Shown: positions 1-8,044, counted from the stretch's first letter. The stretch is 27,509 bases of DNA from Pelotomaculum sp. UBA3103 (GCA_002365855.1 DFAP01000139.1:22106-49614), one strand, 5' to 3'. Translations and numbers: made by a program. The notes: generated by a model from the letters alone, not told the origin.

Positions 1-1109
1 ACAACCCGCCGGAATATAACGGTTTTAAGTTTATTCCGGAATATGCCGGGCCGGCGCTTCCTCATATTACCAGTGAAATAGAGGAAAACATCAGAAGCTT
101 GCAGTACGGGGAGGCTGTCCGGGGCGAACGGGACGAGGAGATTCAAAAGGCGCCGGTAACACAAATTGACCCTTATACAGAATATGCGCGCCACCTGGCG
201 TCACTGGTAGACATGGGGTCCATAGGCAGGGCAGGGCTGAAGGTGGCGGTAGACCCGATGTTCGGGGCGGGAGTTGGCTACCTTGAAAAGCTGCTAATGC
301 AGGCCGGGGTAAAGGTTGAAGCCATTAACAATTACCGGGATCCTTTGTTTGGCGGCAGCATGCCCGAGCCCACGTCCAAATCCCTTGTCCGTCTCCGTGA
401 AATGGTCACAAAGGGAGGGGCGCGCTTGGGACTTGCCCTGGACGGGGACGCTGACCGCTTCGGCATTATCGATGCCGGGGGTGAATTTATCACTCCAAAC
501 CAGTTTCTGCCCATTTTATTCTACCACTTGCTTACGGTAAAGGAACTTCGTGGCCCCGTGGCGCGGACGGTGGCCACCACCCATCTCCTTGACAGGATGG
601 CGGGGCATTACGGGCTTGAAGTGGATGAAACCCCGGTAGGATTCAAATATATCGGGCAGTGCCTGGCGGAGAAGGGCGCTGTTGTGGGCGGAGAGGAAAG
701 CGGAGGCCTGTCTGTACAGGGCCATGTGCCGGAAAAGGACGGTATACTGGCCGGCTTGCTGGCGGCAGAGATAGTGGCGGTTCACGGGAAAAGCCTGATC
801 GAAATGCTGGAGCAGGTGACTCTTGAATTTGGGCGCCTCTACAGCGAGCGGCTTGATGTGCACACCTCTCCCGCGGAAAAAGAACGGGTAATGGAAGTAT
901 TAAAGGAACTGGGCCCGGAAAACCTGGCCGGGCGTAAAGTAAGTGAAAGGATCACTAAAGACGGTGTCAAGCTTCTGCTCCAGGAAGGCTCCTGGGTGCT
1001 GATCCGTGCTTCAGGGACAGAGCCACTGTTCAGGATCTATGCCGAGGCAGGTACACTGGACGAAATGAAGGAGATCCAGTGGGAGACCCGCAATGTATTG
1101 GGTATTTAG
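1..1109 (+). CDS. Phosphoglucomutase/phosphomannomutase family protein (5' end outside window)
   Basis: Alpha-D-phosphohexomutase, interconverting hexose 1- and 6-phosphates for cell-wall and polysaccharide precursors. The reading frame is open to the left edge from base 3 and starts with NPPEYNGFKF, the residues just after the phosphoserine loop (TASHNP in the family), so the catalytic serine lies just outside the window. Visible motifs are the metal-binding loop DGDADRFG, the sugar-specificity loop GEESGG and the C-terminal phosphate-binding loop RASGTEPLFRIY. About 368 residues are seen of a family length near 460-480. The TTG at 99 is internal and is not the start. Exact substrate (glucose, mannose or glucosamine phosphate) cannot be set from these motifs; the GEESGG loop fits a glucose/mannose-type enzyme better than GlmM. 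No clear terminator separates it from murJ. Confidence 0.93.
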   Translation, partial: NPPEYNGFKFIPEYAGPALPHITSEIEENIRSLQYGEAVRGERDEEIQKAPVTQIDPYTEYARHLASLVDMGSIGRAGLKVAVDPMFGAGVGYLEKLLMQAGVKVEAINNYRDPLFGGSMPEPTSKSLVRLREMVTKGGARLGLALDGDADRFGIIDAGGEFITPNQFLPILFYHLLTVKELRGPVARTVATTHLLDRMAGHYGLEVDETPVGFKYIGQCLAEKGAVVGGEESGGLSVQGHVPEKDGILAGLLAAEIVAVHGKSLIEMLEQVTLEFGRLYSERLDVHTSPAEKERVMEVLKELGPENLAGRKVSERITKDGVKLLLQEGSWVLIRASGTEPLFRIYAEAGTLDEMKEIQWETRNVLGI

Positions 1110-1206
1110 TAGAAACTGTTAGTAGAACCCGCTCCCTAGCAAACGGCATGTTTTGTGTTCCCAACAAAAAAAATTACCAGGGAGGAATTGTTTTTACTTA
1201 GTAGAA
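1106..1206 (+). repeat. Three direct copies of TTAGTAGAA upstream of murJ
   Basis: The 9-mer TTAGTAGAA occurs at 1106-1114 (overlapping the upstream stop codon), 1119-1127 and 1198-1206. The three copies lie within 101 bases of otherwise non-coding DNA just before murJ. They could be an operator or may be chance; nothing else supports a function. Confidence 0.35.
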
Positions 1207-1228
1207 TTATTGTAATCGGTGTTGAAAA

Positions 1229-2791
1229 ATGACGACTACAGGCAGGTTAATCCTCAAGGCGACGCTATTGATCGCCTTTTTTAACTTAATGTCCAAGGTG
1301 CTGGGACTGGTGCGGGAATCCGTGATTGCCCGGCTATTTGGCGCATCCATGTATATGGACGCGTACCAGATGGCCCTGAAGATGCCCAACATGCTTTTTT
1401 TTATCGTCAGCGGGGCCCTGGCGACAGTAATCATCCCGGTATTCACGGAATATGCCTCCAGGGGTGAGGAGCAAGAGGCCTGGAAAATATTCAGAACGGT
1501 AATGTTTGTGATTACCCTTTTTTTCTTTGCCGCTTCAGTGGTCGGTGTCATTGGGGCGCCCCTGATAGTAAAAATGGTGGCGCCCGGTTTTAAAGGCGCC
1601 ACGCAGGCGCTGACAATTGAACTGTCCAGGATCATCCTGCCCCTGATGATATTTGCCGGGTTGGCGTCGTTATTTGCCAACCTCTTAAATGCCAACAAGA
1701 TCTTCGGCCTTCCCGCCTTCAGCAATTCAGTCAACAATGTAATTATCATTTTAGCGGCCTTTGTATTGGGAAAACCATACGGCATTCACGGGCTGGCCAT
1801 GGGAACGGTTCTGGCCATGGCCGCCATGGCCCTGGTACAGTGTCCGGCGCTCTATAAGGCGGGTTTCAGGTTTACCCCCGCAGTGGACTTGAAGCATCCC
1901 GGCGTGAAAAAAACCTATTACCTGGCGTTGCCTTCACTGTTAAGCATTTCAGTGAACCAGGCCAATGTTTACATTGCCGCTGTCCTGGCCTCCTGGCTGC
2001 CGGTAGGAAGCGTATCCGCCCTAAATTTTGCGGACAAGCTGATTCAATTTCCGGTCAGCCTTTTTGTCCTGGCCCTGGGAACCGCGGTTTTCCCCACCCT
2101 GGCCGGCCAGGCTGCCGGAGGGGACGGAGAGGCCCTTTCTAATACCCTGTTGCGCTCGATGAGGGTAATTATATTAGGCATAGTGCCTGCCAGCGTCGGC
2201 CTGATGACCTTAAGCCAGCCGATTGTCACGCTTATTTACAAGGGAGGGGCATTTGACCAGAGGGCGGTGGAAATGACCGCAGCGGCACTTTTCTTGTATT
2301 CTATAGGTCTGGTGGGACAGGCTGGGGGCATTCTGCTGACCCGTGGTTTTTACTCTATGCAGGACACCCGCACACCGCTCAAGCTGGGCGTGATAACTGT
2401 GCTGATCAACCTTGGCCTGAGCCTGGCCCTGATTGGGTTTTTACAGCATGCCGGACTGGCCCTGGCAAACTCCCTGGCAAACCTGGCCTATATGGCCTTG
2501 TTGTTGTTCTTCCTGGGTAAAAAAGTGCCGGTGCTGCGGCGGGGCGGGTTGTTCAGGTTTACGCTGGGGGTTCTGGCCGCCGCCGTGCTTATGGCCGCGA
2601 CCAGTTATCTGGTAAATACCCTTCTGACCAGTTTGGTGGTTGGAGTTACCGGCCTGGTTATACAGGTGGGCTTGTCCATAACAGCTGGAATAGTTGTTTT
2701 TATCGCAGCCATCTTTGCCCTGAAGATTGAGGAAGCCGGCATTATTCTACGCTACGCCAGGGAAGCCTTGTCGAGGCGTGCGGGGAAATAA
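1229..2791 (+). CDS. murJ: Lipid II flippase MurJ (MviN)
   Basis: Polytopic inner-membrane transporter of the MOP superfamily that flips lipid II to the outer face for peptidoglycan synthesis. The 520 residues match the usual 500-530, and the protein is almost entirely hydrophobic segments, consistent with 14 membrane helices. Family features include the N-terminal FFNLMSKVLGLVRESVIARLFG helix, an SKxLGxxRE-type motif, and the DTRTPLKLGV loop near residue 380. The ATG at 1229 is the first possible start because TGA lies in frame two codons upstream. It has no good ribosome binding site of its own; a GGAGG lies about 45 bases upstream at 1181-1185. The start overlaps the stop of a tiny reading frame (1188-1232), which could couple its translation. 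Confidence 0.95.
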   Translation: MTTTGRLILKATLLIAFFNLMSKVLGLVRESVIARLFGASMYMDAYQMALKMPNMLFFIVSGALATVIIPVFTEYASRGEEQEAWKIFRTVMFVITLFFFAASVVGVIGAPLIVKMVAPGFKGATQALTIELSRIILPLMIFAGLASLFANLLNANKIFGLPAFSNSVNNVIIILAAFVLGKPYGIHGLAMGTVLAMAAMALVQCPALYKAGFRFTPAVDLKHPGVKKTYYLALPSLLSISVNQANVYIAAVLASWLPVGSVSALNFADKLIQFPVSLFVLALGTAVFPTLAGQAAGGDGEALSNTLLRSMRVIILGIVPASVGLMTLSQPIVTLIYKGGAFDQRAVEMTAAALFLYSIGLVGQAGGILLTRGFYSMQDTRTPLKLGVITVLINLGLSLALIGFLQHAGLALANSLANLAYMALLLFFLGKKVPVLRRGGLFRFTLGVLAAAVLMAATSYLVNTLLTSLVVGVTGLVIQVGLSITAGIVVFIAAIFALKIEEAGIILRYAREALSRRAGK

Positions 2792-2870
2792 CCGGATGCT
2801 AAAAAGTTTGTCACGGATCTGTCACCTTTTATCCCGATAGCACATACGCTGGTGGGAGGAGGTGTCAGTT

Positions 2871-3125
2871 ATGCAGTTCAAGATTTCAGACCTGGGACTC
2901 AGGGATATCGTCAACCTGGCCGACGGGGCAAAATTAGGCCCGGTTAAGGATGTTTATATAGACCTGGAAACCGGGAAAGTGCTTTCACTGGTGCTGTCCG
3001 GCGACAGGAAATTTTTCGGGCTGATGAGCGCCGGCAGAGATGTGGTTGTGCCATGGGAAGATATCAAGAAGATTGGCGTTGACACCGTGCTGGTTGAAGT
3101 GGAGTCCATGGCGCGCGCATTTTAA
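2871..3125 (+). CDS. PRC-barrel protein, YlmC/YmxH sporulation family
   Basis: Small PRC-barrel protein of 84 residues. It begins MQFKISDLGLRDIVNL and contains the typical GxxLGxVxDVYID, a turn with GxVxxLVLxGDRKFFG, and VVVPWEDIKKIG ending in a valine-rich strand. The family (YlmC/YmxH) is found in endospore-forming Firmicutes and is linked to sporulation; no enzymatic activity is known. I chose ATG 2871 over GTG 2862 because GGGAGGAGG at 2854-2862 sits 8 bases before it, while the GTG lies inside that sequence. It lies about 80 bases after murJ and is followed by the separate metK promoter. Confidence 0.85.
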   Translation: MQFKISDLGLRDIVNLADGAKLGPVKDVYIDLETGKVLSLVLSGDRKFFGLMSAGRDVVVPWEDIKKIGVDTVLVEVESMARAF

Positions 3126-3153
3126 AGCCCACCCCTGATTTTTAGCGCCCTTG

Positions 3154-3182
3154 TTGACTTTTATATAACCTTTTTGTAGAAT
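3154..3182 (+). promoter_or_regulatory. Sigma-A-type promoter of metK
   Basis: TTGACT at 3154-3159 and TAGAAT at 3177-3182 are separated by exactly 17 bases. Each box differs from consensus by one base. Transcription would start near 3189, giving a leader of about 117 bases before metK. Confidence 0.75.
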
Positions 3183-3215
3183 TACTGTAATTCCTGTAAA
3201 TTATTTAACATTTAA

Positions 3216-3270
3216 AGAGGTTATCGTTATATATTAAGAAAGAAACCTCTGTCCCGGAGGTTTATTTTAT
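3216..3270 (+). promoter_or_regulatory. metK leader with two mutually exclusive hairpins
   Basis: AAACCTC (3243-3249) can pair with GAGGTTT (3257-3263) around a 7-base loop, followed by the U-rich stretch 3261-3270. The same central arm, AACCTCT (3244-3250), can instead pair with AGAGGTT at 3216-3222. The two 7-bp pairings exclude each other, the layout of an attenuator or of a switch that hides or frees the GGAGG at 3256-3260. It does not look like the SAM-I riboswitch often found at metK genes: no matching multi-helix core is visible. Function is inferred from base pairing only. Confidence 0.45.
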
Positions 3271-3331
3271 GTGTGCAGCTTGTACAAACGTAAGGAGGTA
3301 TTACTATGAACAGAGGGCTTTTTACTTCTGA
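3269..3331 (+). CDS. Possible 20-codon upstream ORF overlapping metK start
   Basis: ATG at 3269 is preceded by GGAGG (3256-3260) at a spacing of 8 bases. The frame encodes 20 residues beginning MCAACTNV, with three consecutive tyrosines, and stops at 3329-3331, 23 bases inside metK in another frame. The ribosome binding site lies in the right arm of the leader hairpin, so its translation would depend on leader folding. It may be a regulatory leader peptide or chance; no similarity to a known leader was recognised. Confidence 0.3.
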   Translation: MCAACTNVRRYYYEQRAFYF

Positions 3332-4496
3332 GTCGGTAACAGAGGGTCATCCCGATAAAGTAGCAGACCAAATTTCAGACGCGGTTCTCGACTCTATTTA
3401 CCAGCAGGATCCTTTTGCCCGTGTGGCTTGTGAAACCCTTGTAACAACAGGCCTTGTTCTTGTGGCGGGTGAGATAACCACCAGCTGTTATGTTGATATT
3501 CCCAGGGTGGTTCGGGAGACCGTTTGCGATATCGGTTACACCAGGGCGAAATATGGCTTTGACTGCGACACCTGCGCCGTGTTGACGTCGATAGACGAGC
3601 AGTCCAGTGACATAGCTCAGGGAGTGAACTGTGCGTTGGAGGTTCGCGACCGTGAATCTATAGAAGATGAGCTGGAGGCAACCGGCGCGGGCGACCAGGG
3701 CATGATGTTCGGGTATGCCACCAATGAAACGCCCGAACTGATGCCTCTTCCTATTTCCCTGGCCCACAAGCTGGCCAGGCGGCTGGCCGAAGTCCGGAAA
3801 AGCAGGCTTATCCCTTATCTCCGTCCGGATGGAAAAACCCAGGTAACCGTTGAGTATGAAAACGGTCTGCCGGTCCGGGTGGATACCGTTGTAGTTTCTA
3901 CCCAGCACCATCCAAGGATGACCTTGGAGGAGATCCGCAAAGACGTACTCGAGCATGTAGTCATGCCGGTTGTCCCGCCGGAGTATCTGGACGGCTCAAC
4001 CAGATACTATGTCAACCCCACCGGCCGCTTTGTCATCGGTGGTCCCCAGGGCGATACCGGCCTGACCGGCAGGAAAATCATTGTTGATACTTACGGCGGT
4101 ATGGCCCGGCACGGCGGGGGAGCCTTTTCCGGAAAAGACCCGACCAAGGTTGATCGCTCGGCCAGTTATGCTGCGCGCTATGTGGCAAAAAACATCGTTG
4201 CAGCCGGGTTGGCGGATAAATGCGAGTTCCAGGTTGCCTACGCCATTGGCGTAGCCAGGCCGGTTTCGATCATGGTCGAAACTTTCGGCACAGGCAAGAT
4301 TGATGATCAGGCCCTGGTCGGCCTGGTAAGGGAGCACTTTGACCTGCGTCCGGCCGCGATCATCAGGGATCTGGACCTGCGCAGGCCAATTTACAAGCAG
4401 GTTGCGGTTTACGGTCATTTTGGCAGAAACGACCTCGACCTGCCCTGGGAGCGCACCGACAAAGCCGAGGCCCTCAGAAACGCCGCCACCCTCTAA
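3306..4496 (+). CDS. metK: S-adenosylmethionine synthetase MetK
   Basis: Makes S-adenosylmethionine from methionine and ATP, releasing phosphate and pyrophosphate; cytoplasmic and normally essential. The 396 residues match the family. Visible landmarks are [20 protein letters not shown] at the N-terminus with the ATP-contacting histidine at residue 15, the [12 protein letters not shown] signature, and [17 protein letters not shown], the second signature with the P-loop-like segment. ATG 3306 has AAGGAGG at 3292-3298 with 7-base spacing. The gene has its own promoter and a structured leader. A transposable element begins 3 bases after the TAA stop. Confidence 0.98.
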   Translation: MNRGLFTSESVTEGHPDKVADQISDAVLDSIYQQDPFARVACETLVTTGLVLVAGEITTSCYVDIPRVVRETVCDIGYTRAKYGFDCDTCAVLTSIDEQSSDIAQGVNCALEVRDRESIEDELEATGAGDQGMMFGYATNETPELMPLPISLAHKLARRLAEVRKSRLIPYLRPDGKTQVTVEYENGLPVRVDTVVVSTQHHPRMTLEEIRKDVLEHVVMPVVPPEYLDGSTRYYVNPTGRFVIGGPQGDTGLTGRKIIVDTYGGMARHGGGAFSGKDPTKVDRSASYAARYVAKNIVAAGLADKCEFQVAYAIGVARPVSIMVETFGTGKIDDQALVGLVREHFDLRPAAIIRDLDLRRPIYKQVAVYGHFGRNDLDLPWERTDKAEALRNAATL

Positions 4497-4498
4497 CG

Positions 4499-4521
4499 GG
4501 GGTCAGGCTTGCATTATTGCA
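4499..4521 (+). repeat. Left inverted repeat of the IS200/RAYT element
   Basis: Perfect 23-bp match in inverted orientation to 5464-5486. Inside it, TGCA-TTAT-TGCA can form a small secondary hairpin of the kind recognised as single-stranded ends by Y1 transposases. Confidence 0.85.
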
Positions 4522-4535
4522 TAAGAGTACAAAAA

Positions 4536-4563
4536 CTGGTAAAATACTTAAAAAGTATACCAG
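4536..4563 (+). promoter_or_regulatory. Hairpin overlapping the transposase ribosome binding site
   Basis: CTGGTA+TACTT (4536-4541 and 4545-4549, with a three-A bulge) pairs with AAGTA+TACCAG (4553-4563), giving 11 base pairs around a 3-base loop. The right arm runs into AGGTGA, the putative ribosome binding site of the transposase at 4562-4567. IS200 elements are known to sequester the transposase start in a similar leader hairpin, so low translation is likely. This is inferred from pairing only. Confidence 0.5.
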
Positions 4564-4571
4564 GTGATGAA

Positions 4572-5471
4572 ATGGCTAGAAAACTGAGGGTGCATTATCC
4601 AGGAGCTGTTTATCATGTAATTGCTCGTGGCAATAATCAAGAATATATACTGGCGACAGATAGCGATAAAAATCACTATATTGAATTAATTAAAAAATAT
4701 AAAAAACGGTTTGCTTTCTACCTGTACGGGTACGTCCTGATGGATAACCATGTCCATCTGCTCTTAGAGGTTGGAGAGCAACCCTTGTCAAAAATAATGC
4801 AGGGTATTCAGCAATCTTACACACAATGGTATAACCACCTTTATGGAAGGGTTGGCCATGTTTTTCAACAGCGCTATCAAGCAATTCTATGCGCAAAGGA
4901 TGATTACCTAATCACTTTGCTCAAATACATTCATTACAATCCTATCAGGGCTGGAATAGCAGCAACTTTAGATTATCCCTGGAGCAGCCATCGGGAGTAT
5001 ATGTTAAGCGGCAGCCCGGTTATCGATTCGGATTTTTGCTTAAGTATCTTCAGCAATCAACTACCAACCGCGCTTCAAAAATATCTGGAATTTATGGAGC
5101 ATCGGCATCCCCAAGATCTTAAAAAAGAAGAAATTCACAAAGGGATTAACACTATAACAGAATTAGATAAAGAAAATGAAAGACCGCATTTAAGCCTAAG
5201 GATTGAACTAGGAGAACTTATAAAAATAGTGATGCGTAAATTAGAATTGCCGGCGGAAACCCTGCTTGAATTAGAAAGCAAAAATCGAAAAATGATCATG
5301 GCCAGGAACATGGTTATATATTTAGCTTTAAAACACGGAATAGCTGAAAGAACGGTTTTGATGAAAAAGCTTAAATTGTCACCATATCAAGTGAGCCGTG
5401 GGTTTTATGCAGCAGGGCAAACCGAGGAAGGTCGTAGCACAATTAACGAGTTAGAGACAACACTGCAATAA
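4572..5471 (+). CDS. Y1 (HUH) transposase, REP-associated tyrosine transposase family
   Basis: 299-residue single-strand DNA transposase with an N-terminal Y1_Tnp domain. It opens MARKLRVHYPGAVYHVIARGNN, typical of the RAYT-like group. The HUH motif is H60-V61-H62 in LMDNHVHLLLE, and the likely nucleophilic tyrosine is Y112 in DDYLITLLKYIHYNPIRAG. The C-terminal part (about 215-295) looks like a helix-turn-helix of the kind seen in DnaA domain IV (ARNMVIYLALKHG... TVLMKKLKL...YQVSRG). ATG 4572 is preferred over TTG 4509, which lies in the inverted repeat. Both catalytic motifs are intact, so the element may still be active. Confidence 0.92.
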   Translation: MARKLRVHYPGAVYHVIARGNNQEYILATDSDKNHYIELIKKYKKRFAFYLYGYVLMDNHVHLLLEVGEQPLSKIMQGIQQSYTQWYNHLYGRVGHVFQQRYQAILCAKDDYLITLLKYIHYNPIRAGIAATLDYPWSSHREYMLSGSPVIDSDFCLSIFSNQLPTALQKYLEFMEHRHPQDLKKEEIHKGINTITELDKENERPHLSLRIELGELIKIVMRKLELPAETLLELESKNRKMIMARNMVIYLALKHGIAERTVLMKKLKLSPYQVSRGFYAAGQTEEGRSTINELETTLQ

Positions 5472-5486
5472 TGCAAGCCTGACCCC
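5464..5486 (-). repeat. Right inverted repeat of the IS200/RAYT element
   Basis: Perfect inverted copy of 4499-4521. It contains the transposase TAA stop (5469-5471) and ends 5 bases before the ribosome binding site of the following GGDEF gene. Confidence 0.85.
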
Positions 5487-5504
5487 GAATAAGAGGTGAG
5501 CGTT

Positions 5505-7199
5505 TTGCGTGCTAATCGGGGAATAATTCACATTCTCTATACCTGGACAATAGTGGGGCTTGCTGTTTGGCAGCTGAGCCTTTTTTTTCCTGCCCTGGAA
5601 CTGGATAAGGCCCGCGAGTTGCTGGCTATAGTTTTCCTGGGGGTGCTGGCGGAGTGGCTGGCGGTATCCTTTCCTCACGGGCAGCTTTCAGGAGGTTTTG
5701 CCCTGGTCCTGTCAACCTTTTTGATCTATGGAGCGCCTGCCACCGCCTGGGTGAGCGGACTTGCCACCATTTTCGGCCAGGGTATCGCTAATAAGGGTAA
5801 TCCGCTGCGAACTACCCTATTTAACGGGGGTCAGTATGTGCTGGCTGCATCAGCTTCAGCATATCTCTTTAAGCTCAGCGGAGGAATAGACGGCCTGGTG
5901 GCGCCTGGTAACATCCTTCCCCTGGCTGTCTTTACTTTTTCATATATTGTCATTAACCACCTGCTGGTGTATTTCTACCTTTTGCCCAGCAGACGGGGCA
6001 GCGTTGGCTGGGCGGCCTGGACGGACACGCTCTCATGGGACGGGCTGACTTACCTGTTTACCATACCGCTCGGCTTGGTTATAGCTATGATTTATAGTTA
6101 TATCGGCCTCACGGGTACGCTGATGCTGTTTTCTTCAGTTCTAGCCCTTCAATTTATCCTGCGTTATTATGTTAAACTCCAGGTGACCAACAGAGAATTA
6201 ACTGCTTTTTACAAGGTAGCCAGGTTTCTTGAGGGGAATCCTGATCCCCGGGAACTGCTGGAACTTATCCTGTTAAGCGCAAAAAAGGCTTTTCCTTACC
6301 ATACTGGACTGGTTTTTCTCTGTTCGGAGGATAAGGATACTTATCTTCTTGCAGCGGCTGCAGGTCCGTTTGCAAAACAACTGGTTTCGACGGTTGTTTA
6401 TCAAGGCGAAGGGGTTATCGGATGGTGTTTATTAAACCGCAGGGCGGAAATAATTTACGACTCACGGGATGATCACCGCACCAGGAATGAGGCCGGTCTG
6501 TGCCAGGTGATGCGTTCGCTGCTCATTATCCCGCTTCTTTCTGGTAAAGAGGTATTGGGGGTAGTTGTGCTGGGCGACAAACACCCGCATGCTTTTGATG
6601 AGAAACACCTGCATATTATGGCTGTACTGGGAGGGCAGGCCGCTATAGCGGTCGAAAATTCCGTTCTAAATTACCGCCTGAGCCAGGCTAAGTCCAGGGA
6701 CTCCCTTACGGGATTGTTAAGTTTAACTTCCTTATACGAGATGTCATATGACATATGTATAAATTCTTATAAGAACGGGTCTTCAGTGGGGCTGGTGCTG
6801 ATCGATCTGGACCGTTTTAAACTTTTAAACCAGATTTACGGCCGCGACGCGGGGGAGCTTGTCCTGGCAGAACTGGCTACGCTGATTGAAGGGATTACCA
6901 GGAAGGATGATATCATTGCCCGGTTTGGCGGAGACGAGTTTGCCGTGCTCCTGCCCGGGGCAGAGGGACCTCGTCTGCTTGATATAGCTGAGACTTTATG
7001 GAAAAAAATCCGCGAGCACTCTTTCCTTCAGGGAGAGGGCAGGGCAGCCCGGGTAACCGCCAGCTTAGGCCTGGCGGAATTTCCACGGGACGGGGCCGAC
7101 GTGGAAGAGCTGTTCAGCGCGGCCCTGCGTGCGCTTGAAAAGGCTAAGGCAGGTGGCAGGGACCGGGTCGATTGCGCTTCATTTATGTTGGTGGAGTAA
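5505..7199 (+). CDS. Membrane GAF-GGDEF diguanylate cyclase
   Basis: Likely makes cyclic di-GMP from two GTP at the inner face of the membrane. Residues about 10-210 are hydrophobic segments (roughly 6-8 helices) forming a membrane sensor domain I cannot name. About 225-390 is a GAF-like domain. About 400-560 is the GGDEF domain, with DLDRFKLLNQIYG and the active-site RFGGDEF (GGDEF at 475-479). RKDD upstream fits the RxxD inhibitory I-site, so product inhibition is expected. TTG 5505 follows AGAGGTGAG (5492-5500) at proper spacing; GTG 5496 lies inside that sequence. The RAYT element ends only 18 bases upstream, so the native promoter region was displaced or this gene relies on readthrough. 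Confidence 0.88.
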   Translation: MRANRGIIHILYTWTIVGLAVWQLSLFFPALELDKARELLAIVFLGVLAEWLAVSFPHGQLSGGFALVLSTFLIYGAPATAWVSGLATIFGQGIANKGNPLRTTLFNGGQYVLAASASAYLFKLSGGIDGLVAPGNILPLAVFTFSYIVINHLLVYFYLLPSRRGSVGWAAWTDTLSWDGLTYLFTIPLGLVIAMIYSYIGLTGTLMLFSSVLALQFILRYYVKLQVTNRELTAFYKVARFLEGNPDPRELLELILLSAKKAFPYHTGLVFLCSEDKDTYLLAAAAGPFAKQLVSTVVYQGEGVIGWCLLNRRAEIIYDSRDDHRTRNEAGLCQVMRSLLIIPLLSGKEVLGVVVLGDKHPHAFDEKHLHIMAVLGGQAAIAVENSVLNYRLSQAKSRDSLTGLLSLTSLYEMSYDICINSYKNGSSVGLVLIDLDRFKLLNQIYGRDAGELVLAELATLIEGITRKDDIIARFGGDEFAVLLPGAEGPRLLDIAETLWKKIREHSFLQGEGRAARVTASLGLAEFPRDGADVEELFSAALRALEKAKAGGRDRVDCASFMLVE

Positions 7200-7236
7200 G
7201 TTATAGTGTCAAAAACACTACTACGGGAGGCATCCC

Positions 7237-7980
7237 TTGTATTCTGTCTGGAACGACTTTTTGAACCTTATTTTTCCTGCCCGGCCGTTCTGCCCTTTAT
7301 GCGGTGAGCACAGCCCGGATAAGAATGTATGCGGGCGCTGCCGTTCAACTTTAGATAGTTACCTCCTGGAGCACCGCTGCCGCAAATGCGGCCGTTTCCC
7401 GGGAAAAGGCGCTGTATTAGCGGGCAGTCCCTTTGAGCACCTTTGTTTCGAATGCCGGAAACACAAATGGCCATTTGCTCTGGCCCGCGCGGTCGGACCG
7501 TATGAAGGTATCTTGAAAGATTCGATCCACCGCTATAAGTACGCGAGGCGCCGGGTTCTAGCCTTGACCCTGGCGCCGTTGATGGCAGAGGCGTACAGGG
7601 CAGAACCCTTATATACAGAAATCGGCCTGATTCTGCCGGTACCACTGTCTGGTGAAAAACTCCGCGACAGGGGATTCAACCAGGCCGCTCTCCTGGCTAA
7701 AGAACTCAGCGTCCTCCTGCAAATACCGGCAGACGTCCGGACGCTGGTCAAGAAGTTTGAAACACCTCCCCAGGCAGGCCTGCCCAGAGCCGCCCGGGAG
7801 TCCAACTTGAAGGACGCTTTTGATATGATAAAAGCTGAGAAGGTTAACGGTAAAAATATACTGCTTATCGATGACGTTTTTACAACCGGCAGCACTTTAT
7901 CGGCAGTAGCTTCTGTTATTCGCCTGGCCGGCGCAAAACATGTGTTTGGCCTTACAGCGGCCACAGGACGTTATTTTTGA
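7237..7980 (+). CDS. comFC: ComF family phosphoribosyltransferase-like protein
   Basis: ComFC-type protein, cytoplasmic, needed for the DNA-uptake steps of natural transformation in Bacillus and Haemophilus. The 247 residues have an N-terminal zinc ribbon (C19-x2-C22...C32-x2-C35), a second CxxC near residues 48-51 with CFEC following, and a C-terminal type I phosphoribosyltransferase fold. The PRPP loop is LLIDDVFTTGSTL near residue 212. TTG 7237 is preceded by GGGAGG (7225-7230) at 6 bases. In B. subtilis comFC likewise sits in the chromosomal neighbourhood of hpf and secA, although the flagellar genes normally between them are missing here. ComFA and ComFB are not in the window. Confidence 0.9.
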   Translation: MYSVWNDFLNLIFPARPFCPLCGEHSPDKNVCGRCRSTLDSYLLEHRCRKCGRFPGKGAVLAGSPFEHLCFECRKHKWPFALARAVGPYEGILKDSIHRYKYARRRVLALTLAPLMAEAYRAEPLYTEIGLILPVPLSGEKLRDRGFNQAALLAKELSVLLQIPADVRTLVKKFETPPQAGLPRAARESNLKDAFDMIKAEKVNGKNILLIDDVFTTGSTLSAVASVIRLAGAKHVFGLTAATGRYF

Positions 7981-8044
7981 TTTTTCTACAAAAAGCATGC
8001 CAGGGTTTTACAAATCTTTACATTATATTTTCTTCAAAATTAAT

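Larger units (their letters stand above)
4499..5486 (+). mobile_element. IS200/RAYT-type insertion element, 988 bp, perfect 23-bp inverted repeats
   Basis: The left end 4499-4521 (starts GGGGTCAGGCTTGC) is the exact reverse complement of 5464-5486 (ends GCAAGCCTGACCCC), giving 23 of 23 matches. The right repeat contains the transposase stop codon. The interior is clearly more AT-rich than the flanking genes, a sign of transfer. The element sits between the metK stop and the ribosome binding site of the GGDEF gene. No target-site duplication is visible, as expected for HUH Y1 transposases. REP-associated Y1 elements often have short palindromic ends; whether copies exist elsewhere in the genome cannot be seen here. 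Confidence 0.8.

Noticed and set aside
3126..3305. SAM-I riboswitch upstream of metK
   Set aside because: No multi-helix core or typical conserved segments could be found; only simple alternative hairpins are visible.
3375..3956. 193-residue open frame opposite metK
   Set aside because: Antisense to a strongly conserved gene; no start signal.
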